64,000 bases of DNA from assembly GCA_036417435.1 (NCBI GenBank), contig CM070901.1, positions 69,364,501 through 69,428,500 of the forward strand, in the 5' to 3' direction. The notes beneath the pieces were generated by a model. It searched no databases, had not been told where the DNA came from, and worked only from the letters and a program-made list of their open reading frames with translations. The translations under genes and the position numbers were made by a program. Positions 11,008-23,000 of the stretch are shown one piece after another. Each line of letters starts with the position of its first letter. Position 1 is the stretch's first letter. Source of the stretch: Inia geoffrensis. Lineage: Eukaryota > Chordata > Mammalia > Artiodactyla > Iniidae.

Positions 11008-11019
11008 CTCTAGGAATTA

Positions 11020-12000
11020 TTTTGGTTTATTAATCTGGATGCCTTTGATTTCCTTTTCTTGCCTAACTATACTGTCTAGGACCTGAGAACCTTGCCTAGT
11101 TCCTGCCCTTAAAGTAGTGAGAACTCCAGGAGGTTGGTTTGGGCTTTAACACCTGTATAGGTAAAGGCAAATACGCTTTGGGAGATGAAGAGGTAGGATG
11201 GAGGCTTCTGTATAAATCTAGGACCCTTGGTGAACTGCATGTTAAGGGAAAGGAGGATTATGAAAAATGCTACTCATTACCAAAATAAGGAAGTGGCAAG
11301 GAAATAGATATATACCTAGGCTTTAGGTGAAAAATGAATCCCCTAAAAATTGACACCCCAGGCCTGCATATCACAGTGATTTGCAGTCTGAATTTACATA
11401 ATCCACATGATTTAATGACTCCCAAGCAAAGACATTAACAAAAAAAAAAATTGCCTTCATGTGATACTTTGGTGTCTTGGAATATTTTTTTTTGTCTTAG
11501 TTCTTTGTTGACTGGATGCTGAGCCAGTATATTTGTAATCATTAAAGAGATGTTCAGCTTGAAGTTGTTAGCATAATGTTGACCTTTTCTTTCTCTTCTT
11601 GTGAATGATGTAATAGCAAAGAGGGGAATTAGAATCAAAATATAAATATAATTTTATATATTTGGAAAAATTAGGAAACAGCTAAAAATGTCAAATCAGA
11701 AAGTAAGTGGAATGGCTTCTAAAAGCAGAGAAAATCAAGCAGGGTTGTAAACAGAAGCAAACAGGGAGAGTTTTCCAGCAAGGAGTACTTCTGAAAGTTG
11801 AGAGTACATATGGAGGTAAAAAGTAAATTTTTCATTTTCATTAATGGTAAATATAGCAAACAGACTGGTAGGAGAAGCTTTTCTGGACTCAGTTTGTTTC
11901 CAGAACCTGAGAAAGTGGGATTAAGTGAGAAATCATGTAACAAGCCATATGTGGAAACATTCCGTTTCAGTGGTATTTGAGTCAGGAAAAGGGTAGATTT
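11020..12000. other. Intergenic DNA without recognisable gene
   Basis: Nothing coding stands out. The sequence is AT-rich with short A or T runs (11438-11450, 11486-11493). The minus-strand 101-codon open frame at 12024-11719 has no recognisable motif. Confidence 0.4.
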
Positions 12001-13667
12001 TTCATTGAAGAATTTTACAGTCATCTATCTTAATTTGTTGAGAGAAGCAATTGATAAACAGTATAACCAAAGCCAAAGATCATAAAGAAGGCTTCAGGTA
12101 GCATGGAACACAGTCTATGTTCAGAAAAAAAAAAAGCCTCAGTCAAAGATAAGTAGGTAGAAAAGGAATCATTGCAGGATCTCTAGTACAATACAACAAG
12201 AAAATGGGATCATTGAAGGAACTGAAAACAACTGGGATATGAAGAACAGATCTCAGAAAAACATCTTTATAGAAGAAATGAAATTATTCCCAAGTTAAAA
12301 TATAAAATGAAATTGCTTCCACAAACAACAGGAAACACCACAGCAGATACAAGAGTTCAGGGAAAAGATAAAGCCTGAGCAATGAGAAGGAAGAACTGAA
12401 GTAGAAGAAAACATGTATCACATCATTGAAAGTGAAATTCGAAGAACAGGGAGAATAGACAGGGCTGAGGACACTGATGAGGACTTGGAAAGGGATACCA
12501 AGTATAGAAATCAGGAAAAATAATCAAAATGAAATGTAAATACAGCCAAACATTAATTAGGGAAAGGGAAAAATGATATATGGAATTAGGTAAAGGAGAT
12601 CCAAAATACACATAATTGGAATCCCAGAAGAAGAAAATTGAAAAAAAAAAAATTTGGAAGACATGCAAAAATGCCGAATCACTTCTGACAGAAAGAAAAA
12701 TCAGGCCAACATCAGATTTCTCTAGAGCCATGTACAATGACACAGTAGAACAGTACCTGCAAAATTCTTTAAGAAAATCTGACCTAAAAAATTGCCTCCA
12801 TACAAATTATTGTTTAAATACAAATTAAAAAAAATCTTTTTGTCTTTTGCTTTTATATTTTTAATGTGAAAAAATTAAAAGAATTTATGAGCCCTTCTTT
12901 AAAAATCTACAGGTGGGTAAACATAACCAACTAAGAAATGACAAGAAAATGTACAGCAAAGAGAATGGCAAGGATAAGTTAGCTGAACACTTAGAATTTA
13001 ACAACCGTGACAATTAAGGGGACAGAAGAGATTGTAAATGTTATGTGCTTTGACACACAATAGATTTTAAGTGATGTAATTACATATGCAATACATGAGT
13101 ATTACAATAGGGAGAAAAAAGAAAGTAGGAGGTAGTACGGATATACTGATTCCCTCATCTTTTGTAGCTGGAAATCAAAAGATGTAATATAAAATAGAAA
13201 TGTCAAGTATTATAGGTATAAGTATACTTGAATACAAATATAATGCAATAAACTAAAATTGGATAGTGGAGGAGAAGGAAGTAAAAGGGATGAAGAGGAA
13301 ATACACTTCATGGTAATTATTATATACTCCCTAAAAAGATAGTTTTAAGGGTATTATATGAAGAATAGTTATAAAGAGAACCACTAGAATAAAAAATAAC
13401 AAAATGTTTAAATTATAACAAAAAATACATCCAAAACAAAGAAACATAGACTATATATTAAGTGAAAAAAAAAACAAAACAGTTTTAATGTATAATATTG
13501 CTTGCTTTGGTAGCACATATGTTCAAATATAAATATAATTGCAGAATAAAAACACAAATTATGTCAGTAAATTTAAATAGGCCAAACTTATTTTAAAGGA
13601 TTAGATTAAATCACAAGCCAATAATCAATTCTAAAAGTGATTTAGAAAGGTTGAAAATGAAAGTGAG

Positions 13668-14168
13668 GACATACTCAGCCATAAAAAGAAATGAAACTGA
13701 GTTATTTGTAGTGAGGTGGATGGACCTAGAGTCTGTCATACAGAGTGAAGTAAGTCAGAGAAAAACAAATACCGTATGCTAACACATATATATGGAATAA
13801 TAAAAAAAAAAAAAAAACAACGGTTCTGAAGAACCTATGGGCAGGACAGGAATAAAGACTCAGACATAGAGAATGGACTTGAGGACACGGGGAGGGGGAA
13901 AGGTAAGCTGGGACGAAGTGAGAGAGTGGCATGGACTTATATATACTACCAAATGTAAAATAGATAGCTAGTGGGAAGCAGCCGCATAGCACAGGGAGAT
14001 CAGCTTGGTGCTTTGTGACCACCTAGAGGGCTGGGATAGGAGGGTGTGAGGAAGATGCAAGAGGGAAGATATATGGGGATATATATAGCTGATTCACTTT
14101 GTTATAAAGCAGAAACTCACACACCATTGTAAAGCAATTATACTCCAATAAAGATGTTAAAAAAAAAG
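13668..14168 (+). mobile_element. 5'-truncated cetartiodactyl L1 3' end, sense
   Basis: It begins with ORF2 C-terminal sequence (actcagccataaaaagaaat) and continues through the 3'UTR (agcacagggagatcagcttg, tgattcactttgttataaag) to ccaataaagatgttaaaaaa. Imperfect direct repeats aaagtgaggac and aaagtgagaac flank it (about 13658 and 14166). Truncation at the 5' end and an A tail fit target-primed reverse transcription. Confidence 0.85.
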
Positions 14169-14633
14169 TGAGAACCATTACATTAGGCAAATTCAAGCAA
14201 AAAGAATATCAAACATGGGTGAATTCAGAGCAGACAAAAAGCATTAAACAAAAACAAAAGAAATGCCCTTTGTAATACTCAGGGGTACAATTTGTAATGA
14301 AGAAGAGTTTTTACAAATATACTTTCATTAACTAATATAGTGTGAACATTTATAAATGAAAAATTATAGAAGATATGAGAAGAAATAGATAGTAGGAGAC
14401 TTTAAATCACTTTTCTCAGTTCACTGTCAAGTGGACAAAAAGTATCTAAGAATATAGAAGCTTTCAATCTCAAAATTAAGATCAAATTGATATACCTAAC
14501 TCTATAGCCTGAAAACAAAGTGCCTTTTTCATTCAAGTTCCCATGGCATAGTCACAAAATGTGGCCACACATTAATCTATAAATAAAAAAACAAATTTTA
14601 AGAGAATATAAAGGGAATAGAAAAACATTTTCT

Positions 14634-14827
14634 GGGACTTCCCTGGTGGTCCAGTGGTTAAGACTTCACCTTCCAATGCAGGGTGTGCAGGTTCGATACC
14701 TGGTTGGGAAACTAAGATCCCACATGCCTCACAGCCAGAAAACCAAAACATAAAAAACCCAGAAGCAATATTGTAACAAATTCAATAAAGACTTTAAAAA
14801 ATGGTCCACATTCAAAAAATATCTAAA
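14634..14827 (+). mobile_element. Bov-tA/CHR-like SINE, sense, with long A-rich tail
   Basis: The head is gggacttccctggtggtcca, with a perfect pol III B box ggttcgatacc near 14692. The tail (agaagcaatattgtaacaaa, then caataaagactttaaaaaat) is typical of this group. Target duplication aaaaacattttct (13 bp, perfect) lies at 14621-14633 and 14828-14840. Confidence 0.93.
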
Positions 14828-15394
14828 AAAAACATTTTCTAATCATAAGTTAATAAAAACATTAAATAATGAAAAAATAAATTAAGGAAATAAGAATTAT
14901 CATCTTTCCCATTTTGTGGGAAAAAACAGCCTCTCTCTTAAAACAACATTCAACTACTCTACTAGACAACTAAAAAAAAAAATCTAAACCCCAAATTGCA
15001 GAATATTTAGAAATTCAATAGCAATGTTAGAACTCCATTGTAATAACTTGTGAAGTACTTCTAAGGCACTACTCAGGGAAATATTAATCATCTCAAAATT
15101 TATCTTATAAACAAGAAAGAATGAAAGTATATTAATCATATATCTCAGGAAGCTTTTAAAAAATCCAATAAGATGATCCTATGGAAAGCAGAATGAAGGA
15201 CTTAAGAAGGATAAATACAAAAATTAATGATTTAGGAAACATAAAAAATGATAGATAAAACTAAAATGTAAATGAAAACTATTCCTTTGAAACATTAATA
15301 AAACAGAAAAACCAATAGCTAATGTATAGAAAGGGTTCCACTAGAGAAACAGAATCAGTAATGAAAAATGAGTAAAAGAGAAAAGCCAATAGCT

Positions 15395-15720
15395 AATCCA
15401 TATCAGTCAGGGCTCCTCTAGAGAAACATAATGGCTTACATGATTGTGGGTCCTGCCTAGGAAAGTCTGAAATCCTTGGGGCAGGAACTCTGGCACAAGC
15501 TGAAATTGCAGTCCCTAGCAGAGTTTCTTGGGGGAAGCCTCAGTTCTGCTCTTAAGGCCTTTTAACTGATTGAATCATGCCCACTCAGGTTACTAGGAAA
15601 ATCTTTCTTAAAGTACACTGATTATAAACTTTAATCACATCTACAAGATACCTTCACAGCAACACCTAGATAAGTGTTTGATTGAATAACTGGGGACTGT
15701 AGTTGACCGTCACCTAATCT
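15395..15720 (-). mobile_element. Solo ERVL-type LTR (MLT2-like), antisense
   Basis: The left end tatcagtcagggctcctctagagaaac and the right part (aaggccttttaactgattga, then agataagtgtttgattgaat) are the reverse of an MLT2-type LTR. No internal viral genes are attached, so it is a lone LTR or a fragment. A second short copy of the 'ctagagaaacagaatcagta' end lies at about 15343-15362. Subfamily is not fixed. Confidence 0.65.
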
Positions 15721-16026
15721 AATCAAGAAAACAGGCAGGCATCACAGATTCCTCATGTAACAAAAGATAATTGAGGAAATACCTACAGATTAAAAGAAAA
15801 TAGGGCGAACCATAACAGCCTAGTTTTCTAAGTCTATTTAAATGAATTTGAAAACACTGAAGAACTGGATAATTTTCTAGGAATATGTAAATGATCACAA
15901 GTAATTCCAGAAAAAGTAGAAAAATCAGAACATCAATTTCCATCAAAGACATAGCAACTTTTTTCTAAGAGCTATTCTTTGAATATCCTTAAATAACAGA
16001 TAATTTGATTGCCTTTTAAATTGTTC

Positions 16027-16240
16027 TATAGCATTACTGCCCACTAAAACTTTTTGTGGTGGTAAGGATGTTCTAACTCTACTGACCAGTATAGGGAAGC
16101 ACATGTGACTATTGAACACTTGAAAGCAGCTAGTTCTATGGAGGGCCGAATCTTAATTTTATTTAATTCTAATTAACTTAAACTTAAGCAGCCATGTATT
16201 GCTATTGGCTACTGTACTGGACAGTGCAGTTCTAGAGCAT
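16027..16240. mobile_element. hAT-like DNA transposon fossil
   Basis: The segment has a weakly self-complementary layout: acatgtgactattgaacactt near the left, a central aattttatttaattctaat, then ttggctactgtactggacag at the right. A related antisense copy lies at 38140-38310. It resembles Charlie-type MITEs ending in 'ctgtccaata', but the family is not assigned. Confidence 0.5.
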
Positions 16241-16593
16241 ATAAAAGAAAAGCGTTCGTTCTTTTATGAAGTAAGCATAGAATTGATAAATAATAAAGAT
16301 TGAATATAAAAAACCCATAGATCAATCTCATTTATAAAAATTGATGCAAATACCCTAGAAAACAGAAGCGAGTAGCACTTGAAAATCATAATATATAAAG
16401 ACCGTATGGGGTTTATTCCAGAATTTACAAATGGTTCAGAAAGAGGAAACAATATAATTTGTCATGTTACGAGATCAACAGCAAAAACATGCCTAGAGGA
16501 TGTCCACCATCATGAAAAATTTTGAACATCATTGTAGAGGTACTAACCTATATAATTAGGGAGAAGGAGAGAGGGAGTCTGGATTGTTCTTTT

Positions 16594-16789
16594 TTTGCTG
16601 TATGCGGGCCTTTCAGTTTTGGCCTCTCCCGTTGCGGAGCACAGGCTCCGGACGCGCAAGCTTAGCGACCATGGCTCACGGTCCCAGCCATTCCGCGGCA
16701 TGTGGGATCTTCCCGGACCGGGGCACGAACCTGTGTCCGCTGCATCGCCAGGCGGACTCTTAACCACTGCGCCACCAGGGAAGCCCTGT
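16594..16789 (-). mobile_element. CHR-type SINE, antisense, in ancient L1
   Basis: It runs from a T run and ctgtatgcgggcctttcag to gccaccagggaagccctg. The direct repeats attgttctttt (16583-16593 and 16790-16800) define the ends. Near-consensus sequence indicates a young copy. Confidence 0.92.
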
Positions 16790-17699
16790 ATTGTTCTTTT
16801 GAAAAACCCAAAAGAATCAAGTGAAATTTTATTCAGATAAGAGAATTTAGAAATATGAGTGGATATAAAATCCACGTAAAGAGAACAATAGCCTTCATAT
16901 CTGCAAATTATAAACAGTTGGAGGATATGATGGTGAAGAATCCTGTTATCATAACAGCAACAACGAGTAAAGTTTCTATGAATAATCTGAAGAAATGTGT
17001 AAGATCTAGTTGAAGAAAACATTATAATCCCCTGTGGGACATAAAGGAGACTTCATTAAGTGGAGAAGGATGCCATGTTATTGGACAGGGTTACACAAGT
17101 AAGTCAGGAATTTAGTGTCATTTTACTAAATCACCAGTAGGACTTTTTTGGTTTGTTTTTGTTTGTTTCTTGCAATAAGGCAAGTTGATTTTAAAGTTCA
17201 TATAGAAAAATTAAAAAGCAAGAATGGCCAGGAAAATTTTTATCATTAAACATAAAGTTATACAATTGAAATAGTTTTTATAGTAGCACATAAGTAGACC
17301 AATGCATCAGAATAGAAAGCCCAAATATGGACCCAAATGCATGTGAGAATTTCAACTCTGATAAAGGAATTATTTCAAATCAGTATATGGCATTGACCTA
17401 TGTAAAAAATAATGTTGCACAATGCATACCTAACATTCCTAGACCAAAATGGATTCCAAGTGGATTAAAGATTTAAGTGCAAAAAGCAATAATGACTACT
17501 GGATTAAATAGTTCAGGGGAAAGAACATACAAACATCTCATAAACTCATGAAAAGATGTGCAGCCTCCTTTATAATTAGAAAAATGCACAATAAACTTCA
17601 CTGAGATGCTAATTTTCATCAATCAGATTGACAAAGATCAAAAAGTTTGAAAACAGTGTGTTGGGAAATGTGTGGTAAAGAGACATTTATTGCTGTAGG

Positions 17700-19430
17700 A
17701 GAGCAAATTGCTATACTACTCTTTATGGCCATTGGATTTGTGTTTAGCCAGATTTTGTGATTGCAATTTCAGGGGAATGTTGGAGAGGAATACAGGTTTC
17801 AGGATATAAAGAAGACAGAGTTCTGCGACCATCTCACAGCCCAGTACTACATTTGTGCTAGTATTGTACTGTGATAGTAACATTGTACAATGGGATGTAG
17901 TAGTCCACATCACACAATGGTGGTCTACAATTGCCTACTATAATTTGGGCCCTTGGCTTTTAATTTCCTTAGTGCCCATGAAGCCCTATTTAATTCATTC
18001 ACTCATTCATTCATGTGATAAATATTTACTCTGTCCTAAATCCTAGAAACTCTTCAACTCTGCACCTGTACTCCTAATTCTTGCTTTAGACATAGCAAGT
18101 TTTGACCTGCAAATTGTAGACACAGTGGTTTGCTCTCACACTCTTTAATGTTGATTTTGCTATTTTATCTGTGGCCTTATGAACCAGGGCACTGGTTAGC
18201 ATCCATCTTTCTGCTTGTCCCGGCCCTGTGCAACCTACTAGCTCAGCTTACTGTCTATTGTGTCTCCAGTGAAGTGAAACAGTGCAGCGATACTCTGCCT
18301 AAGACATCTGCCGTCCCAACCGCAAGGTGTTAAATTCAAAAACAAATATGGATGGATTGCCTACAAAGACATAGAGCTAGAGATACAGCAATTATCGAGG
18401 GAGAACTTTTCTGTTCTGATGGCTTGTGGGGTGTAAATTTTCAACTGGAGAAGTACTGCCCGGAGATCATGGAGCCTGCTTCTTGGCAGGAGCCTTTCAT
18501 TTAGGGGTGAAAGGGACAGACGAATTAGAAATGTGGTTCAAGCATGCCCTTGAGTAAGGAATGTGTTTGGTGAAGTGAAGCAGGTGTGCCAGCTGGACTG
18601 TGAAATCTTCCCACATAAGGAAAAGAGGAAGTGTAACTACGGAGGCAAACCTGTGCTCCTTGTCCAAGAGAGGCTGTAAGGAAATGGGCATAGATGAGGC
18701 TGACTAGGGATGACTGCCCAATTGAGAGGGAAGAACTCTGTGATAGGGAAATTCTCCCCAGAGTTCTGCAGACTCACTGCTGACAACCATAAAGATTAAA
18801 TCAGGCAAGTGTTGTAAGCTAAGGAATTCTGAAATAAGGAGGTAAAGATGAGAGGCAAAACTTAATGCAAAGCAGGAACTATATCTACATATATAAGGAG
18901 AGTGTAGAATCCTTCTCTTTGTGAAAAAGTAAAAGAGGCATATGTTCATGGGAGCAGGAATTCTTTGAACGTTTATAATTAAATGAGTTTTAATTATGCA
19001 TAGGGTGGTAAATGGTAATTGATGTGAATTGGAGAAAAGGGAAAAGTCTATCAGTAAGCATATGTGTGTCCCAAGTAACTAAATATTAAAGAACTATCTA
19101 AGGACATGATTCACTCTTTACATACAGTGAGGAAGTGACAGAAGGGTCACTAGAGCTTCAGGGAGAGATGATGGGATTGGTACTTTCCCCACTCTTCCAA
19201 ATGGCATGGTTGCGCTAACAGTCTTTCCCCTGGGTCCCTCCCACTACACGTTTTCTATTCCAGCTTTGGCTGCAGGGTATTAATAAGGGAATTAACAGAT
19301 GATCCAAAATACTACAAATGCACATTGTTGAGCTTCCATCATTTTATTCATTATAGCTAATATCAAGAGCCTAATATGTGTCAATCACTATATTTAGTGC
19401 ATTACATACATTATCTTTTTCTAAAGAAGG
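17700..19430. other. Intergenic DNA, no gene recognised
   Basis: No conserved open frame, splice-bounded exon or RNA gene is recognised. Small features are a ttcattcactcattcattcat simple stretch at 17995-18015 and a probable MIR scrap at about 19360-19425 (agcctaatatgtgtcaatca). Confidence 0.45.
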
Positions 19431-20150
19431 TTTTAAAATGGAAGCAGTATATGCATACAAATCGCATAAGTACACAAATACATATACATGCATAAGTCAT
19501 GAGCATATTGTGTGTTATCATAAAGTGAGCATACCCATGTAGTCACCACTTAGGTCAAGAAGCGGAATGTTCCCAGGACTCCAGAAGCATTCCTCGTGTC
19601 TCCTCCCAGTGACTCCTCTCTTTCTTCTTTCTGAAACTTACTGCTGTCATGACTTCTAACACCATAGGTTGGTTATACCTCTTTTTGAACTTTGTGTAAA
19701 ATAGAATCAAGCAGTTTGCATTGTTTTCCTCAACATTACATTTGTGAGATTCACTCACTTTTTTCCATATAGTAATAATTTATTCAATCTTGCTGCATTC
19801 TAATGTGTGGTTGTCACACAATTTATTCCTTGCAGGATTAATGGAAATGTGGAAAGTTTCCACTATTTGGCTCTTATGAATATTGCATTCATGAACATTA
19901 TTGTACACATCTTTTGGTGAAAATATGTATGTATTTTGGGTATATACCTAGAAATAAAATTGCTGGGTCATAGGATAAATACATATTTAGTGTTAATAGA
20001 AACTACCACATAATTTTCCTAAGTGGTTATATACTATTTTACCTTTTTATTAGCAGTGCATGAGAATTTCACATGCCCCACCTCACCAACTTGGAACATT
20101 GTCTGTTTTTAAAATTTTAACTATTCTGGCAAGTGTCTAGTGATAATTTC
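19430..20150 (-). mobile_element. Ancient L1M 3' part, antisense
   Basis: It contains catgtagtcaccacttaggt, agaagcggaatgttcccagg, and later aaaattgctgggtcatagga, the reverse of an old L1 ORF2 C-terminus plus 3'UTR. The block at 6820-7340 is the same class. Ends abruptly at the LTR starting near 20157. Confidence 0.65.
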
Positions 20151-20156
20151 ATCATG

Positions 20157-20499
20157 TGCTATAGATTGAATGTCTGTGTCCCCCCAAAATTAATGTGTTG
20201 AAATCCTAATCTACAAGGTGATGGTAGGGAGGTGGGGCATTTTGGAGGTGCTTAGGTCATGAGGGCAGAGCCCTCATGAATGGGATTAGTGCTCTTAGAA
20301 AAGAGACTCCAGAAAGCTCCCTAGTCCTTTCCACCATGGAGGACACAGTGAGAAGTCTGTGACCTGGAAGAGGGCCTTCACCAGACCATGCTGGCACCCT
20401 GATCTGGGAACTACTGTCTCTGTGAGAAATACATTTGTATTTTTTATAAGCAACTCAGTCTGTGGTATTTTGTTATAGCAGAATGAACAGGCTAAGACA
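20157..20499 (+). mobile_element. Solo MaLR LTR (MLT1/MST-like), sense
   Basis: It starts tgctatagattgaatgtct and ends gaatgaacaggctaagaca, the TG...CA ends of an LTR. In between are gaaatcctaatctacaagg, cctcatgaatgggattagtg and gtctgtggtattttgttata, characteristic of ERVL-MaLR LTRs. No internal sequence is attached. Confidence 0.8.
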
Positions 20500-20539
20500 T
20501 TGTGGTTTTAAATCTGATTTCCCTGATCATTAATAAGAG

Positions 20540-20840
20540 TGAAACATTTTTTTAATTGAAGTATGATTGATTTATAATGTGTTATTTCTGGCATACAGCA
20601 AAATGATTCAGTTATACATACACACACACACACATTCTTTTAAATATTCTTTTCCATTCTGGTTTATTGCAGGATATTGAATATAGTTCCCTGTGCTATA
20701 CAGTATGACCTTGTTGTTTATCTGTTCTATATGTAATAATTTTCACTGGCTAACCCCAAACTCCCAATTCTTCCCTCCCCCACCCTCCCTCCCCCTTGGC
20801 AACTACAAGTCTGTTCTCTGTGTCTGTGAGTCTGAAGAGT
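20540..20840 (-). mobile_element. L1 3'UTR fragment, antisense
   Basis: The plus strand contains gttccctgtgctatacagta, gttctctgtgtctgtgagtc, and a C-rich stretch cttccctcccccaccctccc, the reverse of an L1 3'UTR. It includes a short (AC)n at 20617-20634. It cuts into the host LINE, whose sequence resumes at about 20836 (gagtgaaacattttcacatg) after the copy seen at 20528. Confidence 0.75.
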
Positions 20841-21414
20841 GAAACATTTTCACATGTTTATTTGCAATTTGGATATCCCCTTTTGTGAAGTGTCTGCTCG
20901 GGCCTCCTGCCATTTTTCTTTTGATTTCTTTGATGTTTTCTTATTGATGTTTAGGATATGCCTATATTTACATGCTCATAAGCTCTAGTCTTAGGCCCTG
21001 ATTTGCAGTGGGGGTAGGGTAGGGGACAGAGAATCCAATCTAAGACACGGGTTTCTCTCTTAGTCCTTCCAATTTAAGGGTGGTACCAGATTTTTGATGC
21101 TGCGCATCCCTGGGTTGTCTTACTGTATCCTGTTGGGATTCTCGAGCTCTTCCATTACCTGTGTAAGCAGCTTCCTGTATTAATTTCCTTGTTCTACATA
21201 TATAGAATGGATTCTGTTTTCCTCGGTAGGCTCTGATTGATAGGCCTTTCTGGCCTCTATCCCTCCACTGTATCACCTTACTACCTTTCCACATTCTGGC
21301 CCTATTCTCTCCTTATAACCTTGGATCTGCATGGGCTTCTGACAATTTTTCTTCACTTTCTCACTATAAAGAAGTCATCTGATCTTAGTAATTTATCGTT
21401 TCTTTGCTGCAAGA

Positions 21415-21660
21415 ACAGGAATACACAGCATTGCATGGTAGTTAGGCTCTTAAACTGTGGAGACTGACTGCCAGGGTTCAAACCATGACTCTGCTGTGTG
21501 ATGGTGAGCAGGTTCTTGTCCTCACCCTGTTTCATGTTCCTCACCTGCAACTCGAGAACAAGAATATTCCAGTTAGGATTAAATGAGTTTATTTTTGGTA
21601 GTCACTTAAGAACGATCTTGATAGATAAAATGCATATAATAAATGTTACTTTTTGTGTGA
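21415..21660 (+). mobile_element. MIR SINE fragment
   Basis: The order gttaggctcttaaactgtgg, agggttcaaaccatgactct, tgatggtgagcaggttcttg, and gattaaatgagtttattttt matches the ancient mammalian MIR element, with heavy decay. Ends are approximate. Confidence 0.65.
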
Positions 21661-21679
21661 CTCCAAAATCTACATTTCT

Positions 21680-21802
21680 TTTTTCTTTTGGCTGTGCTGC
21701 GCAGTTTGTGGGGTCTTAGTTCCCTGACCAGGGACTGAACCCTGGGCCTTCAGCAGTGCAAGTGCCAGAGTCCTAACCGCTGGACCGCCAGGGAATTCCC
21801 CC
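21680..21802 (-). mobile_element. Short Bov-tA/CHR-like SINE, antisense
   Basis: The plus strand reads tggctgtgctgcgcagtttg through ccagggaattcccc. The target duplication aaatctacatttct (14 bp, perfect) sits at 21666-21679 and 21803-21816. Only the head half of the SINE is present. Confidence 0.9.
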
Positions 21803-22099
21803 AAATCTACATTTCTAATTCTCTTTCTTCCTCAGGCTGCAACTCAGCATATCCTGACTCATCATGGATATTGCCCTTAACAGTTTGACAACTTAATTTT
21901 ATTCATTTACTTAAAAAATACTTGCTGTATATCTATTATGTTTCATATTTCTTGTTGAAGGCCTCCTTGTCACTTGTAGCTTAATATTTTGGAAACCATA
22001 TTATCTAACTACTCTTTCCACCAGCTACTCTCCCCTACCTCTCAAGATAAACTTTTATCCCTAAGACTTTTGATAGTATCAGTTTTTATTTTTTATTTT

Positions 22100-22135
22100 C
22101 CTAGTAATAATTGCACTAGTAATAATTGTAATAAA
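22100..22135. repeat. Short tandem duplication
   Basis: The 15-base unit ctagtaataattgca is followed at once by ctagtaataattgta, giving two near-identical units. No larger array forms. It may be simple replication slippage. Confidence 0.6.
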
Positions 22136-22261
22136 TTATATGGCGGCTTACATTTTAAAAAGCATTTTCACATATCTAATACTGTTGTGGACAAGATTAG
22201 TGTCTTGATTGCATATCCCCAGCAGCTAACACATTGTTTAATTTACAGTAAGTGATCGAGA

Positions 22262-22445
22262 ATTTTTTTTAATTTAATTTTTATTTTATATTGGAGTATA
22301 GATGATTTACAGTGTTGTGTTGGTTTCAGGTGTACAGCAAAGTGGTTTAGTTATACTATACATATATCCATTCTTTTCCCATATAGGTTATTACAGAATG
22401 AGTAGAGTTCCCTGTGCTATACAGTAGGTCCTTGTTGGTTATTTT
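22262..22445 (-). mobile_element. L1 3'-end fragment, antisense
   Basis: The T-rich start ttttttttaatttaattttt is followed by attggagtatagatgattta, gtgtacagcaaagtggttta and ccctgtgctatacagtaggt. This is the reverse of a cetartiodactyl L1 3'UTR with its A tail. Confidence 0.75.
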
Positions 22446-22849
22446 ATATATGGTAGAGAAATGTTTGTTAAGTGAGTTATTTTATGTCTTAACTTGTGTG
22501 AGATATAGCAATGTTGATTATCACCAGTTTCCATATGAAAAAGCTCCATGGAGTTGGGTCAACCATTACCTGCTTAACTTCTTGACTCAGAAATTCACAC
22601 AATATTTAAGTGGCTGAGATAGAACCTTCATTAGTTTGGAAAATCTGTAGTTACTTTTAACTTATTGCTATTCTTCACTACCGATGCTCGTGATTGTTCC
22701 TTTGAATTGTGTGTATACTCTGGATTCTGATACACAGTCTTTACCCTAGACTTTCCATCCCATGCTGGGGCCTCCCTGGCTGCAGGCAGTCAATGCTCTA
22801 ATCCACTATTCACAAGGAGCCCTGGTCAGCCTGAGGAGAATGGTGGGGT

Positions 22850-23000
22850 AGAGTAGTCAGCATACTGGGGTGCAATATAAAGGTTGCTACTAAGAGCGAG
22901 CTTTCTGACCTTGGCTGCTGTGGGTCTCAGTTTCCTTATAGATACAGTAAAATGAGGGTTGAGTGGTAGGATCTGTGTGATCACGTGAAGTGGAAACATT
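22850..23000 (+). mobile_element. Probable MIR fragment
   Basis: ctgaccttggctgctgtggg, ctcagtttccttatagatac and agtaaaatgagggttgagtg match the core and 3' half of MIR. Diverged; ends approximate. Confidence 0.5.

Larger units (their letters stand above)
12000..17700 (+). mobile_element. Decayed ancient L1 (L1ME/HAL1 type), sense strand, multiply interrupted
   Basis: The plus strand is A-rich and follows the order of an L1: ORF1-like sequence at 12380-12830, then ORF2 endonuclease-like sequence from about 14340 (agactttaaatcacttttct), RT-like sequence at 15960-16470 (cctagaaaacagaagcgagt), and ORF2 C-terminal-like sequence to about 17690 (atcagattgacaaagatcaa). No open frame of useful length survives. 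At least five younger insertions (an L1 3' end, two SINEs, an ERVL-type LTR and an hAT-like element) split it. Whether it is one element or two adjacent ones is not certain. Confidence 0.65.

Noticed and set aside
14634..14720. Possible tRNA gene with a perfect B box
   Set aside because: The B box belongs to the tRNA-derived head of a SINE with target duplications and an A-rich tail; no full cloverleaf is present.
20157..20499. Possible provirus around the MaLR LTR
   Set aside because: Only one LTR is visible, with no gag/pol-like sequence next to it; best read as a solo LTR.
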